Shown one piece after another: positions 16,092-23,696 of a stretch of 34,798 nt of DNA. Position 1 is the first letter of the stretch. Every line of letters begins with the position of its first letter. A program made the position numbers and the translations under genes. The stretch is from Chloroflexota bacterium (GTDB lineage Bacteria; Chloroflexota; Dormibacteria; Dormibacterales; Dormibacteraceae): assembly GCA_005880855.1 (NCBI GenBank), contig VBGM01000036.1, forward strand, positions 1 to 34,798, in the 5' to 3' direction. Below the pieces are notes generated by a model, which saw only the letters and a list, made by a program, of their open reading frames with translations, was not told where the DNA came from and did not search any database.

Positions 16092-17362
16092 AGCGCCTGC
16101 GAAGGCTTCAGGAAATCGACCGGCTCCTCGCGTCCGTCCCAGAACACGGTTGTGCGCGCCGGCTCGGTGCGCGCGACCACCTTGCCCGCGCGAAGGACGA
16201 GCTTGCGCGGTGCAACGAGCCTGATCGCGTCCATGGCGGTGGGCGCCGCAAAGGCGCACAGGTCGGCGCGGCATCCGGGCAGAAGCCCGTAGCCTTCGAG
16301 TCCCAGTGCGCTGGCGGGGTTGAATGTGATCATGTCGATCAGAGTCCTCAGCTCGCTGTGGCCCGACATCTGGCCGTAGTGGGCAAGCACGAACGCGGCC
16401 TGGAGCGGGTCGCCGTAGCCCAACGGATACCAGGGATCCATAACCGAGTCATGGCCGACGCACACATTGACTCCCGCCGCCAGCAGCTCCTTGACCCGGG
16501 TGTGGCCGCGCCGGATTGGGTAGGCGTCAAAGCGTCCCTGCAGCACCGAGTTGTCGAGCGGGTTGGTGACCATGTGCATCCGCGCCCGCTTCAGGTTGTT
16601 GATCAGCCGGTAGGCGTAGGCGGCGTTGTAGGAATGCATGGCGGTGGTGTGGCTGGCGGTGACGCGCCCGCCCATCCCGAGCCGGATCGTCTCGGCCGCC
16701 ATCACCTCGACGAAACGCGAGTGGTCGTCATCGGTCTCGTCGCAGTGGATGTCGACCCGCAAGCCCTTGTCCGCGGCCAATGCCATCGCGAACTTCACGG
16801 AGCGCTCGCCGTACTCGCGCGTCAGCTCGAAATGCGGAATGGCGCCGACCACATCGACGCCCAGATCGACGGCGCGCTTCATCAGCTCCTCGCCGCCTTC
16901 GAACGACATGATGCCCTGCTGTGGGAATGCGACCAGCTGCAGCGTCATCTGGTCCCCGATCTCCTTGCGTAGCTCGAGGAGGGCGCGCACCGCGCGCAGC
17001 TCCGGGTCGCAGACATCCACATGGCTGCGCACGAACTGGACCCCGTTGGCCAGCTGCCATCGAAGAACGGTCCGAACGCGTTTCTTGACGTCATCGACGG
17101 TGAGCTGCTTGACGCGCTCACCCCAGATGGCGATGCCTTCGAAAAGGGAACCGCTCTGGTTATGCCGAGGCTCGCCGACGGTGAGCACCGCGTCGAGGTG
17201 GATATGGGGCTCGACCAGCGCCGGGGTCACGAGCGCGCCGCCCAGCTCGATGACCTGGCGGGCCTCCGGCTCCGGCTCGGCGATGCGGCCTTCCCGGATC
17301 CCGATCTCCCTGGTGTCCGACTCCCCCGCGATGCGGGCGCCCTTCAGGAGAAGATCGAGCAT
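16088..17362 (-). CDS. codA: Cytosine deaminase-like amidohydrolase
   Basis: A 424-residue amidohydrolase resembling E. coli CodA, which deaminates cytosine and isoguanine. Metal and catalytic residues are His53/His55 (EPHIHLD), His206 and Glu209 (VDIHCDETDDDHSRF), His238 (TASHTTAMHSYN) and Asp305 (VGHDSVMDPWYPLG). The residue after the metal-binding Asp is Ser306, where E. coli has Asp314, a position known to affect substrate preference, so the natural substrate may differ. First gene of the minus-strand operon, divergent from a nucleobase permease 67 bp away. ATG start, with an AGGAGAAG-like region falling inside the gene rather than upstream. Confidence 0.85.
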   Translation of the reverse strand: MLDLLLKGARIAGESDTREIGIREGRIAEPEPEARQVIELGGALVTPALVEPHIHLDAVLTVGEPRHNQSGSLFEGIAIWGERVKQLTVDDVKKRVRTVLRWQLANGVQFVRSHVDVCDPELRAVRALLELRKEIGDQMTLQLVAFPQQGIMSFEGGEELMKRAVDLGVDVVGAIPHFELTREYGERSVKFAMALAADKGLRVDIHCDETDDDHSRFVEVMAAETIRLGMGGRVTASHTTAMHSYNAAYAYRLINNLKRARMHMVTNPLDNSVLQGRFDAYPIRRGHTRVKELLAAGVNVCVGHDSVMDPWYPLGYGDPLQAAFVLAHYGQMSGHSELRTLIDMITFNPASALGLEGYGLLPGCRADLCAFAAPTAMDAIRLVAPRKLVLRAGKVVARTEPARTTVFWDGREEPVDFLKPSQAL

Positions 17363-17429
17363 CGACGGGAGGCTAGCAGAGACCTAAACTCTGCGCAGCA
17401 CCGGCGGTACGTTTCATGGGGGAAGGCCA
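17363..17429. promoter_or_regulatory. Divergent promoter/operator region between codA-like gene and permease
   Basis: 67 bp separate two divergent start codons. A perfect inverted repeat, GCAGAG-N7-CTCTGC (17376-17394), is centred on CCTAAACT, which contains a TAAACT hexamer that could be a -10 element. The permease ribosome binding site GGGGGAAGG follows at about 17417-17425. One regulator bound here could control uptake and degradation together. The site is seen; its use is inferred. Confidence 0.5.
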
Positions 17430-18890
17430 ATGCAGACTGCTGACGAGGTAGAAAAGCACGTCCCGGTTCGCGAGGGGGACTATGGGGAGAGGGTCGCCAC
17501 CGTCGAGCCGGGAGGGGTCGAGTACATAGCCCTCAAGGAGAGGCACGGCAAGCCCATCGACCTGTTCTGGACGTGGCTCTCCCCGAACCTGGAGTTCGCC
17601 ACCATCTTCATCGGCGTGATCGCGGTCGCGTTCCTGGGCCTGAACCTGTGGCAGGCGGCGCTGGCCATCATCATCGGGACCGCGCTCGGGTCCATCACTC
17701 ACGGCGTCCTGTCTTCGTGGGGTCCCAAGTTCGGCGTGCCGATGATGGTTCAGAGCCGCGGAGCGTTCGGATTCCTCGGCAACATCCTGCCCGCGGCGTT
17801 GAACGGCCTGACGGCCTCGTTTGGCTGGTTCATCGTCAACAGCGTGAGCGGAGCTTTCGCATTGCAGGCTCTGATCCCCGCCCTCAACAACACCTTCTGG
17901 CTGGCCTTCCTGGTCATCGTCGTGGTCCAGGTCCTGGTCGCCACCCTGGGACACAACCTCATCCACGTGTTCGAGCGCTGGGCGCTGCCAGTCCTGGGCA
18001 TCGTTTTCATCGTCGCGTGCTTCTACATCTTCACCAAGGGCAACTACGGGTACTCGCCGCAGCAACCTGTCCCGGGCGGATGGCTGCTCGCATTCACAGC
18101 CGCGTTCGGCTACGCGGTCGGCTGGAACCCGTTTGCCGCCGACTACACGCGCTACCTTCCTCCAACGATCAATCGGACCATGGTCGGGTTCTGGGCGGGT
18201 TTCGGCGTCTTCCTCTCCTGCATCGTGCTCGAGCTGGCAGGCGCGGTACTCGTGACCGCTCCCGGAACAGACTTCTTCAAAGGGATACCGACGGCGCAGC
18301 TTCAGAAGGCGATGCCGGATCCCGTGTACTACCTCGCGCTGCTCTGCATCGCTCTCGGAGCCGTGGCTGCGAACGCGATCAACATCTACAGCGGCACCAT
18401 GTCGCTCGTCTCCCTCGGTATTCGAGAGATGGGTCTCACGTTGCGGCAGCGCCGCGCCGCCCTTGCGATCATCGTCGGTGTGATCGGTTTCCTGTTGGGC
18501 ATCATCTTCCAGGCGCAGGTCGCACCGGGCAGCAAGTACGAGTTTTTCCTGCTGCTCATCAGCTACTGGATCGCTCCCTGGCTCGCGGTGGTCTTCGTTG
18601 ATTACTGGCTTCGGCGGGGCGACTACGGTGACGAAAGCATTTTCTACAACACCGGATACAACCGCTGGCAGGGAGTGGTTGCGATGGCGGTTGGGCTGGT
18701 CGTGTCCATCTCCCTTTTCGCGAACGACTTCGGCGTCTATGTGGGCCCAATTCCCACCAACAACCCGAACGTTGGCGACATCACGTTCATCGTCGGATTC
18801 GTGATCTCCGGCGTTCTCTACTACGTGCTCAACCTCGGGCTCCGCAAGCAGACCACCGATACCAGGGCCACACTCGGCTCGAGGGCTTAG
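17430..18890 (+). CDS. NCS1-family nucleobase permease (cytosine/purine type)
   Basis: A 486-residue inner-membrane transporter with about twelve hydrophobic helices after a roughly 50-residue charged N-terminus. NPFAADYTRYLP, preceded by a GYAVGW turn, is typical of purine-cytosine permeases, as are the SRGAFGFLGN segment and IDLFWTWLSPNLEFAT before helix 1. It probably imports cytosine, purines or allantoin with a cation. It is divergent from the deaminase gene, which fits a supply role for the degradation operons. ATG 17430 has a GGGGGAAGG ribosome binding site 4-5 nt upstream. Confidence 0.9.
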   Translation: MQTADEVEKHVPVREGDYGERVATVEPGGVEYIALKERHGKPIDLFWTWLSPNLEFATIFIGVIAVAFLGLNLWQAALAIIIGTALGSITHGVLSSWGPKFGVPMMVQSRGAFGFLGNILPAALNGLTASFGWFIVNSVSGAFALQALIPALNNTFWLAFLVIVVVQVLVATLGHNLIHVFERWALPVLGIVFIVACFYIFTKGNYGYSPQQPVPGGWLLAFTAAFGYAVGWNPFAADYTRYLPPTINRTMVGFWAGFGVFLSCIVLELAGAVLVTAPGTDFFKGIPTAQLQKAMPDPVYYLALLCIALGAVAANAINIYSGTMSLVSLGIREMGLTLRQRRAALAIIVGVIGFLLGIIFQAQVAPGSKYEFFLLLISYWIAPWLAVVFVDYWLRRGDYGDESIFYNTGYNRWQGVVAMAVGLVVSISLFANDFGVYVGPIPTNNPNVGDITFIVGFVISGVLYYVLNLGLRKQTTDTRATLGSRA

Positions 18891-18900
18891 ACCGAGCAAT

Positions 18901-19572
18901 TTGGCAGGCGCCGCTGCCCCCAAACGCAGCGGCGCCTACTTTCGGGGCGGGCTCCTGCTAATAGCGCTTCTGTCTGCGGTCCTGGTGGCTGCGCTCACCG
19001 TTATCGTCTATACGAATCCAAGGCTCGCGATCGACGCCGCGGTCGCGCGGGCGTTGCAGTCGGTCGACCTTGGGCCATTGTCACCACTGCTCGACTTCTA
19101 CAGGCAGATCGGGGGACCCTACGCCGTCGAGGCGGAGGCGGTCGTATTCGCGATCATCCTCACCCTCAATCGCGCGTCGTGGCGCTTGCTGGTCTCTGGC
19201 GCGCTTGTTAGCGGCTGGTATTTCCTGCTGGTGAGGCTGATATCGAGGCCCCGGCCCACGGTGCCTGACGTCCTCCATGTGACGGAGCACCCCGGCGCCT
19301 CGAGCTACCCGAGCGGCCACATGATCCTGTTCGCCTTTTACGCCGTGATCCTCATGACCTGTCTTGGGTTGAAGTTCATCCCCCGGCGCTGGCAGCCCCT
19401 CGGATGGGCGATCGCATTCGTTTTCGTCCTGGTCGGCGCTTTCAGCCGCATCTATTCCGGCGCCCACTGGCCCACCGATGTGCTGGGCGGCATCTTGATC
19501 GCGATCGCCTGGCTCAGCTTCGTCATGTCGATCAGATGGATATCCGATCCCGTGCTCGACCAGCCAAGCTAG
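18901..19572 (+). CDS. PAP2-superfamily membrane phosphatase
   Basis: A 223-residue integral membrane protein with about six hydrophobic segments. PAP2 motifs are SRPRPTVPD (motif 1), YPSGHM (motif 2) and SRIYSGAHWPTDVLGG (motif 3, with catalytic His and Asp). It may dephosphorylate a lipid phosphate such as phosphatidic acid or undecaprenyl pyrophosphate. The usual motif 1 lysine (KxxxxxxRP) appears to be Val, with an adjacent Arg that could compensate. TTG start 10 bp after the permease stop, so it may be cotranscribed, though no functional link to nucleobases is evident. Confidence 0.85.
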   Translation: MAGAAAPKRSGAYFRGGLLLIALLSAVLVAALTVIVYTNPRLAIDAAVARALQSVDLGPLSPLLDFYRQIGGPYAVEAEAVVFAIILTLNRASWRLLVSGALVSGWYFLLVRLISRPRPTVPDVLHVTEHPGASSYPSGHMILFAFYAVILMTCLGLKFIPRRWQPLGWAIAFVFVLVGAFSRIYSGAHWPTDVLGGILIAIAWLSFVMSIRWISDPVLDQPS

Positions 19573-19729
19573 AGGCACACCGCCGGCTCGGCCATCCGCC
19601 GAAGGCGCTCGGTTTCGTCCGTTGTCTCCGCCGGACGTGGGCGGGTCCTCCGGCTGGTCACGTGAGACCAATCATGTCGAGGGCCGACTGTGACCGGCAG
19701 GTCGGCCCGATGGCGCTTAGGATGGGCTC

Positions 19730-20362
19730 GTGCCAAACGCGCCTGCGAACAGGATCCCGAGACGTGGATCAAGGACCGAAAACGCGCCGTTCGCGGTGGT
19801 GGCCATCGCTGCCTCGGCCGGTGGGCTGGGCGCCCTAACGCTCATCCTCAGCCGCCTGCCGGCAAAGTTCACGGCCCCCATCGTCGCCGTCCAGCACCTC
19901 GATCCTCGCCACCGCAGCCTCATGGCCGAGATCGTCGGGCGGCGCTCGGTCCTTCCCATCCACCAGGCTATTGCCGGCTCGCATGTGCAGGTGGGCCACG
20001 TGTACCTGGCGCCGCCGGACCATCACATGCTCATCAACCGCGACGGCAGCATCAGCCTCACACAGACCGAGCTCGTCAACTTCGTGCGTCCGTCGGCAGA
20101 CCTGCTGTTCGAGTCGGTCGCCGCCTCGTACGGCAAGCGCGCAATCGCAGTCGTGCTGACCGGCACGGGCCACGACGGTTCCATCGGCGTGACCGCTATC
20201 AAGCAGCGGGGCGGCACAGTGATAGCTCAGGACGAGGCCTCGTCGGAGTTCTTCGGCATGCCGTCGGCGGCGATCCGAACAGGCGCCGTCGATTTCGTGC
20301 TATCGCTGGAGGAGATCCCCGGCGCGCTGCTGAGCCTGCTCGGCAGCGCGGAGCGCGATTGA
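19730..20362 (+). CDS. CheB-type methylesterase domain protein without receiver
   Basis: A 210-residue protein made of a single CheB catalytic domain. The catalytic triad can be placed at Ser29 (ASAGGLGAL), His56 (QHLDPRHRS) and Asp149 (GTGHDGSIG). The N-terminal receiver of chemotaxis CheB is absent; about 20 basic residues come before the domain. It is followed by a CheR-PAS protein, an arrangement usually seen as one CheB-CheR-PAS fusion. With no CheA, CheW or chemoreceptor in the window, a non-chemotaxis signalling role is likely. GTG start at 19730; no strong ribosome binding site. Confidence 0.88.
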   Translation: MPNAPANRIPRRGSRTENAPFAVVAIAASAGGLGALTLILSRLPAKFTAPIVAVQHLDPRHRSLMAEIVGRRSVLPIHQAIAGSHVQVGHVYLAPPDHHMLINRDGSISLTQTELVNFVRPSADLLFESVAASYGKRAIAVVLTGTGHDGSIGVTAIKQRGGTVIAQDEASSEFFGMPSAAIRTGAVDFVLSLEEIPGALLSLLGSAERD

Positions 20363-20396
20363 CACTCGACAGCCCCACGAACTTGACCCCACAAAG

Positions 20397-20460
20397 TCAG
20401 AGGCTTCGCCGTAACTTCGCGGGGACCCCTATTTCAGAGGCTTGGCCGTGAGTTCGCGGG
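20397..20460 (+). repeat. Imperfect 27-bp direct repeat at the cheB-cheR junction
   Basis: Copies at 20397-20423 and 20434-20460 match at 24 of 27 bases; each begins TCAGAGGCTT and ends TTCGCGGG. The second copy contains the AGAGG ribosome binding site and the GTG start of the cheR-like gene (20448). The first has GTA at the equivalent point and so no start. This is a local duplication of a translation-initiation region. Confidence 0.7.
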
Positions 20461-22328
20461 CACAACAATTACAGGCCGGCAAGCCTTTCGAAGTCCTGCT
20501 CCAGTACCTCCGTGAGAACCGTGGCTTCAACTACTCAGGGTACAAGCGAAACACGATCGTGCGGCGCATCGGCAAGCGCTGCGCCGAGCTCGGCTTGACC
20601 AGCTTTGGCGCCTACCAGGATTACCTGCAGGTGCACGCCGACGAGTTCGCCGTTCTCTTCGACAAGATCCTCATCAACGTCACCACGTTCTTCCGGGACC
20701 CGCCAGCCTGGGACTACCTCGCCAGAGAGGTCGTCCCGAAGATCGCAGCGAAGACCGGGACCATTCGCATCTGGAGCGCAGGCGCGGCCTCAGGCGAGGA
20801 GGCGTATTCCGCGGCCATGCTCTTCTGCGAGGCGCTCGGGCAGGACATGTTCCTGCGCCGCGTCAAGATCTACGCCACCGACGTCGACGAGGACGCCCTG
20901 AACAAGGCCAGATCCGGTTACTCGGAGAAGGACCTCGAGCCGCTGGATCCAGGCCTGCAATCGCGCTACTTCGAGTCCTCGGGCGGGCGGCTTGCCTTCA
21001 AGACGGCTCTGAGGCGGGTGTTGATTTTCGGGCGCCACGATCTCATGCAGGATGCGCCCATCTCGCGCCTCGACCTGCTGATCTGCCGGAATACCCTCAT
21101 GTACTTCACGGCGGAGACCCAGGGCAGGGTGCTCGCCCGCTTCCATTACGCGCTCGAAGACGAGGGCTACCTGTTCTTGGGCCGAGCCGAGATGCTGCTC
21201 ATGCACGGGTCGATCTTCGAGCCGGTCGAGCTCAAGCACCGGGTGTTCAGGAGGGTGCCGCGGCCGCCGCTGCGTGAACGCCTGATGATCCTGGCCCAGA
21301 CGGGCAATGCCGACGCGAGCGACCAGGTGTCGAAGCAGATCCGCCTACACGAGATGGCCACCGAGGGGTCCCCTTATCCACAGATGGTGGTCGATCCGCT
21401 TGGAAATCTTGTGCTCGCGAACCTGTCTGCGCGCCGGCTGCTCGACATTCGCGTCACGGACATCGGCCGGCCCCTCAAGGACCTGGAGCAGTCATATCGC
21501 CCAGCGGACCTGCGCGGGCCGATCGACCAGGTTTTTCGTGAGCGCCGATCCATTGGACTCGCGAGCGTCGATCACGCCGACATAGACGGCACCATGCGGC
21601 GTTTCAACCTCCAGTTCGCTCCGCTGTTCGACGACGGGTCGACGATCGCGGGCGCCAGCGTGACCTTCATCGAGGTCACGGGCGAGGTCGCGCTCCGCAC
21701 GGAGCTGGAGCGGGCGAAGCAGGAGGTGGAGACCGCCTATGAGGAGCTGCAGTCTAGCAACGAAGAGCTCGAGACCACCAACGAGGAGCTGCAGTCGACC
21801 GTCGAGGAGCTGGAGACCACCAACGAAGAGCTGCAGTCGACCAACGAAGAGCTCGAAACGATGAACGAGGAGCTGGAGTCCACCAACGCCGAGCTGCAAG
21901 GAATGAACAATGTGCTCCAGGAGCGCACCGAGATCGCCAACCGGCTCAACACTTTCATGCACGCCATCCTCGGCAACATCCGGTTGGGCGCTGCAGTCCT
22001 CGATGCCGACCTCGACGTACGGGTCTGGAACGATCGCGCAGCCGACCTCTGGGGCTTGAAGGCTGAAGAGGTCTTGGGCACGCCGTTCTTCGATCTGGAC
22101 ATCGGGCTGCCGACCAAGGAGCTGCGGACGATGATCCGTTCAGTTCTGCGTGGGAACCCGATTCACCAGGAGATGGAGGTGGAGGCGGTCACGAGGCGAG
22201 GCAAGCGCATAAGGTGCAACGTGGCCGCCACTGCGTTGGCAGGCCGGGGCCGGGCAGGCGGTGTCGTAGTCGTGATGGAGGAGGTGAAGGCGCCTCACGG
22301 AAAGGGGTCGGTCGGGTCAGGCCGCTGA
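20448..22328 (+). CDS. CheR methyltransferase fused to PAS domains
   Basis: A 626-residue protein. The N-terminal CheR domain (about residues 10-60) precedes a SAM-dependent methyltransferase domain (about 75-270) with IWSAGAASGEEAYS, KIYATDVDE and LLICRNTLMYF. A PAS-like domain follows at about 295-410, then a long coiled coil of seven-residue repeats (about 430-490), then a second PAS domain (about 500-610). This is the CheR-PAS half of the common CheB-CheR-PAS hybrid, and no kinase domain follows. I chose GTG 20448, 7 nt after AGAGG; an in-frame TTG at 20442 is an alternative. Its stop overlaps the convergent small gene by 12 bp. Confidence 0.9.
   Translation: MSSRAQQLQAGKPFEVLLQYLRENRGFNYSGYKRNTIVRRIGKRCAELGLTSFGAYQDYLQVHADEFAVLFDKILINVTTFFRDPPAWDYLAREVVPKIAAKTGTIRIWSAGAASGEEAYSAAMLFCEALGQDMFLRRVKIYATDVDEDALNKARSGYSEKDLEPLDPGLQSRYFESSGGRLAFKTALRRVLIFGRHDLMQDAPISRLDLLICRNTLMYFTAETQGRVLARFHYALEDEGYLFLGRAEMLLMHGSIFEPVELKHRVFRRVPRPPLRERLMILAQTGNADASDQVSKQIRLHEMATEGSPYPQMVVDPLGNLVLANLSARRLLDIRVTDIGRPLKDLEQSYRPADLRGPIDQVFRERRSIGLASVDHADIDGTMRRFNLQFAPLFDDGSTIAGASVTFIEVTGEVALRTELERAKQEVETAYEELQSSNEELETTNEELQSTVEELETTNEELQSTNEELETMNEELESTNAELQGMNNVLQERTEIANRLNTFMHAILGNIRLGAAVLDADLDVRVWNDRAADLWGLKAEEVLGTPFFDLDIGLPTKELRTMIRSVLRGNPIHQEMEVEAVTRRGKRIRCNVAATALAGRGRAGGVVVVMEEVKAPHGKGSVGSGR
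21741..21908 (+). repeat. Eight 21-bp tandem units encoding a heptad coiled coil
   Basis: Eight consecutive 21-bp units, mostly of the form GARGAGCTSSAG plus nine bases ending AAC, encode seven-residue repeats such as EELQSTN and EELETTN. They lie inside the CheR-PAS gene and form the coiled coil between the PAS domains. Similar repeats are a hallmark of CheB/CheR/PAS hybrids, so this is expected in type. Near-identical units could allow copy-number change in steps of seven residues. Confidence 0.85.
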
Positions 22329-22733
22329 GGCGAGAGCCGGACGGCCCTTGTGCCGCCACTGCCCGATCAAGATCTGAAGGCCCTCGATCTCGATGGCAAG
22401 GTCGAGCGTGTCTCGCGCCGACTGGCCGCCGATCGTGTCGAGCAGCTCGACCACCAGCGACTCGGCGAGGTCGGCGAGAGAGCTATACGCGATCAGTCGG
22501 AACTCTAGGGAGGTCGCCTGTCCCCAGGTCAAGACGGCCGCTCTATAGGTGCGATGGGCGTTGTCGGTCTCGTCGCGTATGCGCTCCGCCCGCTTGCGCA
22601 ATTCCTCGCCGCCGCGCAGTTGCGACCGCCGTTCGAGCGAAGTCAGCATCAGCCGCTTGGATTGGGCGATCAGCTGGCGCGAGGCGACGATCGAATCGCC
22701 TACGGTCGGCGCAGCGCCTTCAGGAGTGCCCAT
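22317..22733 (-). CDS. Small helical protein of unknown function
   Basis: A 138-residue protein from ATG 22733. It is predicted to be mostly alpha-helical, with charged heptad-like stretches (RLMLTSLERRSQLRGGEELRKR, read as two blocks: RLMLTSLERRSQ and LRGGEELRKR). No family is recognised and there is no membrane segment. The start lies 14 nt inside the end of the winged-helix gene on the same strand, so the two are probably cotranscribed and coupled and may act together. The stop overlaps the convergent CheR gene by 12 bp. An in-frame ATG at 22787 would add 18 residues and overlap more. Confidence 0.65.
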   Translation of the reverse strand: MGTPEGAAPTVGDSIVASRQLIAQSKRLMLTSLERRSQLRGGEELRKRAERIRDETDNAHRTYRAAVLTWGQATSLEFRLIAYSSLADLAESLVVELLDTIGGQSARDTLDLAIEIEGLQILIGQWRHKGRPALASAA

Positions 22734-23286
22734 CAATGCTCGACCGGGGCGGCTCTGCGCCATTCGGCTTGGGCAGCTCCGCACCATATCCTCGATTGCG
22801 GACGATGGTGATGAGGCCTTCCAGGGCGACCTCTCGCAGGCGCCGGCGCAGCCGCATCATGTAGGTCCGCACCTGCGCATCGGACAGGCGGGAGTTCTGC
22901 CATGCCAGTACGGTCAGTTGCCGGGTGGTGAAGTGCCGGCCTGGGTGCCGGACGAGGAAGTCCAGCAGGTCGGCCTCGCGCCGAGTGAGCTTCAGGTAAC
23001 GGCCGCCGTACGTAAGCGAGTGGTCCTTGCGGTCGATGGTCACCCCGGCCAGCGCCTGATGACGATCGCGCCAAAGAGTCAGGCGGTCGTCGACGAAAGC
23101 CAGGTTGCGGCGGAACGCGGTCGTGCCGTCGCCGTCCCCGTCTCCATCCATGCGCGAGAGCACCAGGCGCAACACCGAGGACAGCTCTTCGTATATGGCG
23201 ATCCAACTCGCCACCTCGGGTAGCGCCAGCGTGGTGTGATCCTCGCCAGGCAGCGGACGAAATGCCTGCGGGGCAGGCTCTATCAA
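22720..23286 (-). CDS. Winged-helix (OmpR-type) DNA-binding regulator lacking a receiver
   Basis: A 188-residue protein. The C-terminal half (about residues 85-180) is an OmpR/PhoB-type winged helix: YLKLTRREADLLDFLVRHPG, then VRTYMMRLRRRL and IVRNRGYG. The first 80 residues are not a phosphorylatable receiver; they are helical with an acidic DGDGDGDG loop near 47-54 and may sense or dimerise. TTG 23286 is supported by AAGGAG 7 nt upstream. An AT-rich stretch at about 23325-23365 probably holds its promoter. The target is unknown; the downstream small protein is a likely partner. Confidence 0.8.
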   Translation of the reverse strand: MIEPAPQAFRPLPGEDHTTLALPEVASWIAIYEELSSVLRLVLSRMDGDGDGDGTTAFRRNLAFVDDRLTLWRDRHQALAGVTIDRKDHSLTYGGRYLKLTRREADLLDFLVRHPGRHFTTRQLTVLAWQNSRLSDAQVRTYMMRLRRRLREVALEGLITIVRNRGYGAELPKPNGAEPPRSSIDGHS

Positions 23287-23382
23287 ATCGTCTCTCCTTC
23301 TGTCACTCTACACCGTTCGGGCCCATGTAGATACCGAATTTTTGACGACCAAAGTTGCGCTTTAGCGGTTACTTTCCGTTGA

Positions 23383-23652
23383 GTGGCTGGAGGGAGGCGC
23401 CGTGGGGCTCGTGACGGGGTGGGGAGCGCGGGGGTAGCGTTAGTCCCGTTCGCGATCGATTGGCAAGCAGCTCCTGTGCCCTCCCTTCCAGCCGGACCAC
23501 CTCTCCCTGACGCCCTCACGGACATCTGCGACTGGCTCGGTACCTATCGGGAGCGGCTTCGCGTCGCGAGAGATGATGAGCGGGAGCAGATCGGTGTCCT
23601 GATCGGCAGGATGTCGGCCCGTTATCACTTGCGGCGGGCCGAGCTGGCCTGA
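23383..23652 (+). CDS. Possible small protein upstream of the NarL-type regulator
   Basis: A short plus-strand frame of 89 residues from GTG 23383, or about 77 from GTG 23419. The last 50 residues (DICDWLGTYRERLRVARDD...SARYHLRRAELA) are charged, helical and protein-like. The first 20 look like GC-rich noise, so the true start may lie downstream. It ends 44 bp before the response regulator start. No family recognised. If it is not a gene, 23287-23696 is a 410-bp divergent intergenic region with an AT-rich promoter-like section near 23325-23370. Confidence 0.4.
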   Translation: MAGGRRRGARDGVGSAGVALVPFAIDWQAAPVPSLPAGPPLPDALTDICDWLGTYRERLRVARDDEREQIGVLIGRMSARYHLRRAELA

Positions 23653-23696
23653 GCTCGGCGTCGCGCGCGTTCGCCGAGCGGGGGCGCGCGATCCAG

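Noticed and set aside
17373-18923. 516-codon minus-strand open frame antisense to the permease
   Set aside because: Its product is polar and rich in Asp, Glu, His and Arg with no family resemblance. It is the usual GC-rich shadow of a hydrophobic membrane protein gene.
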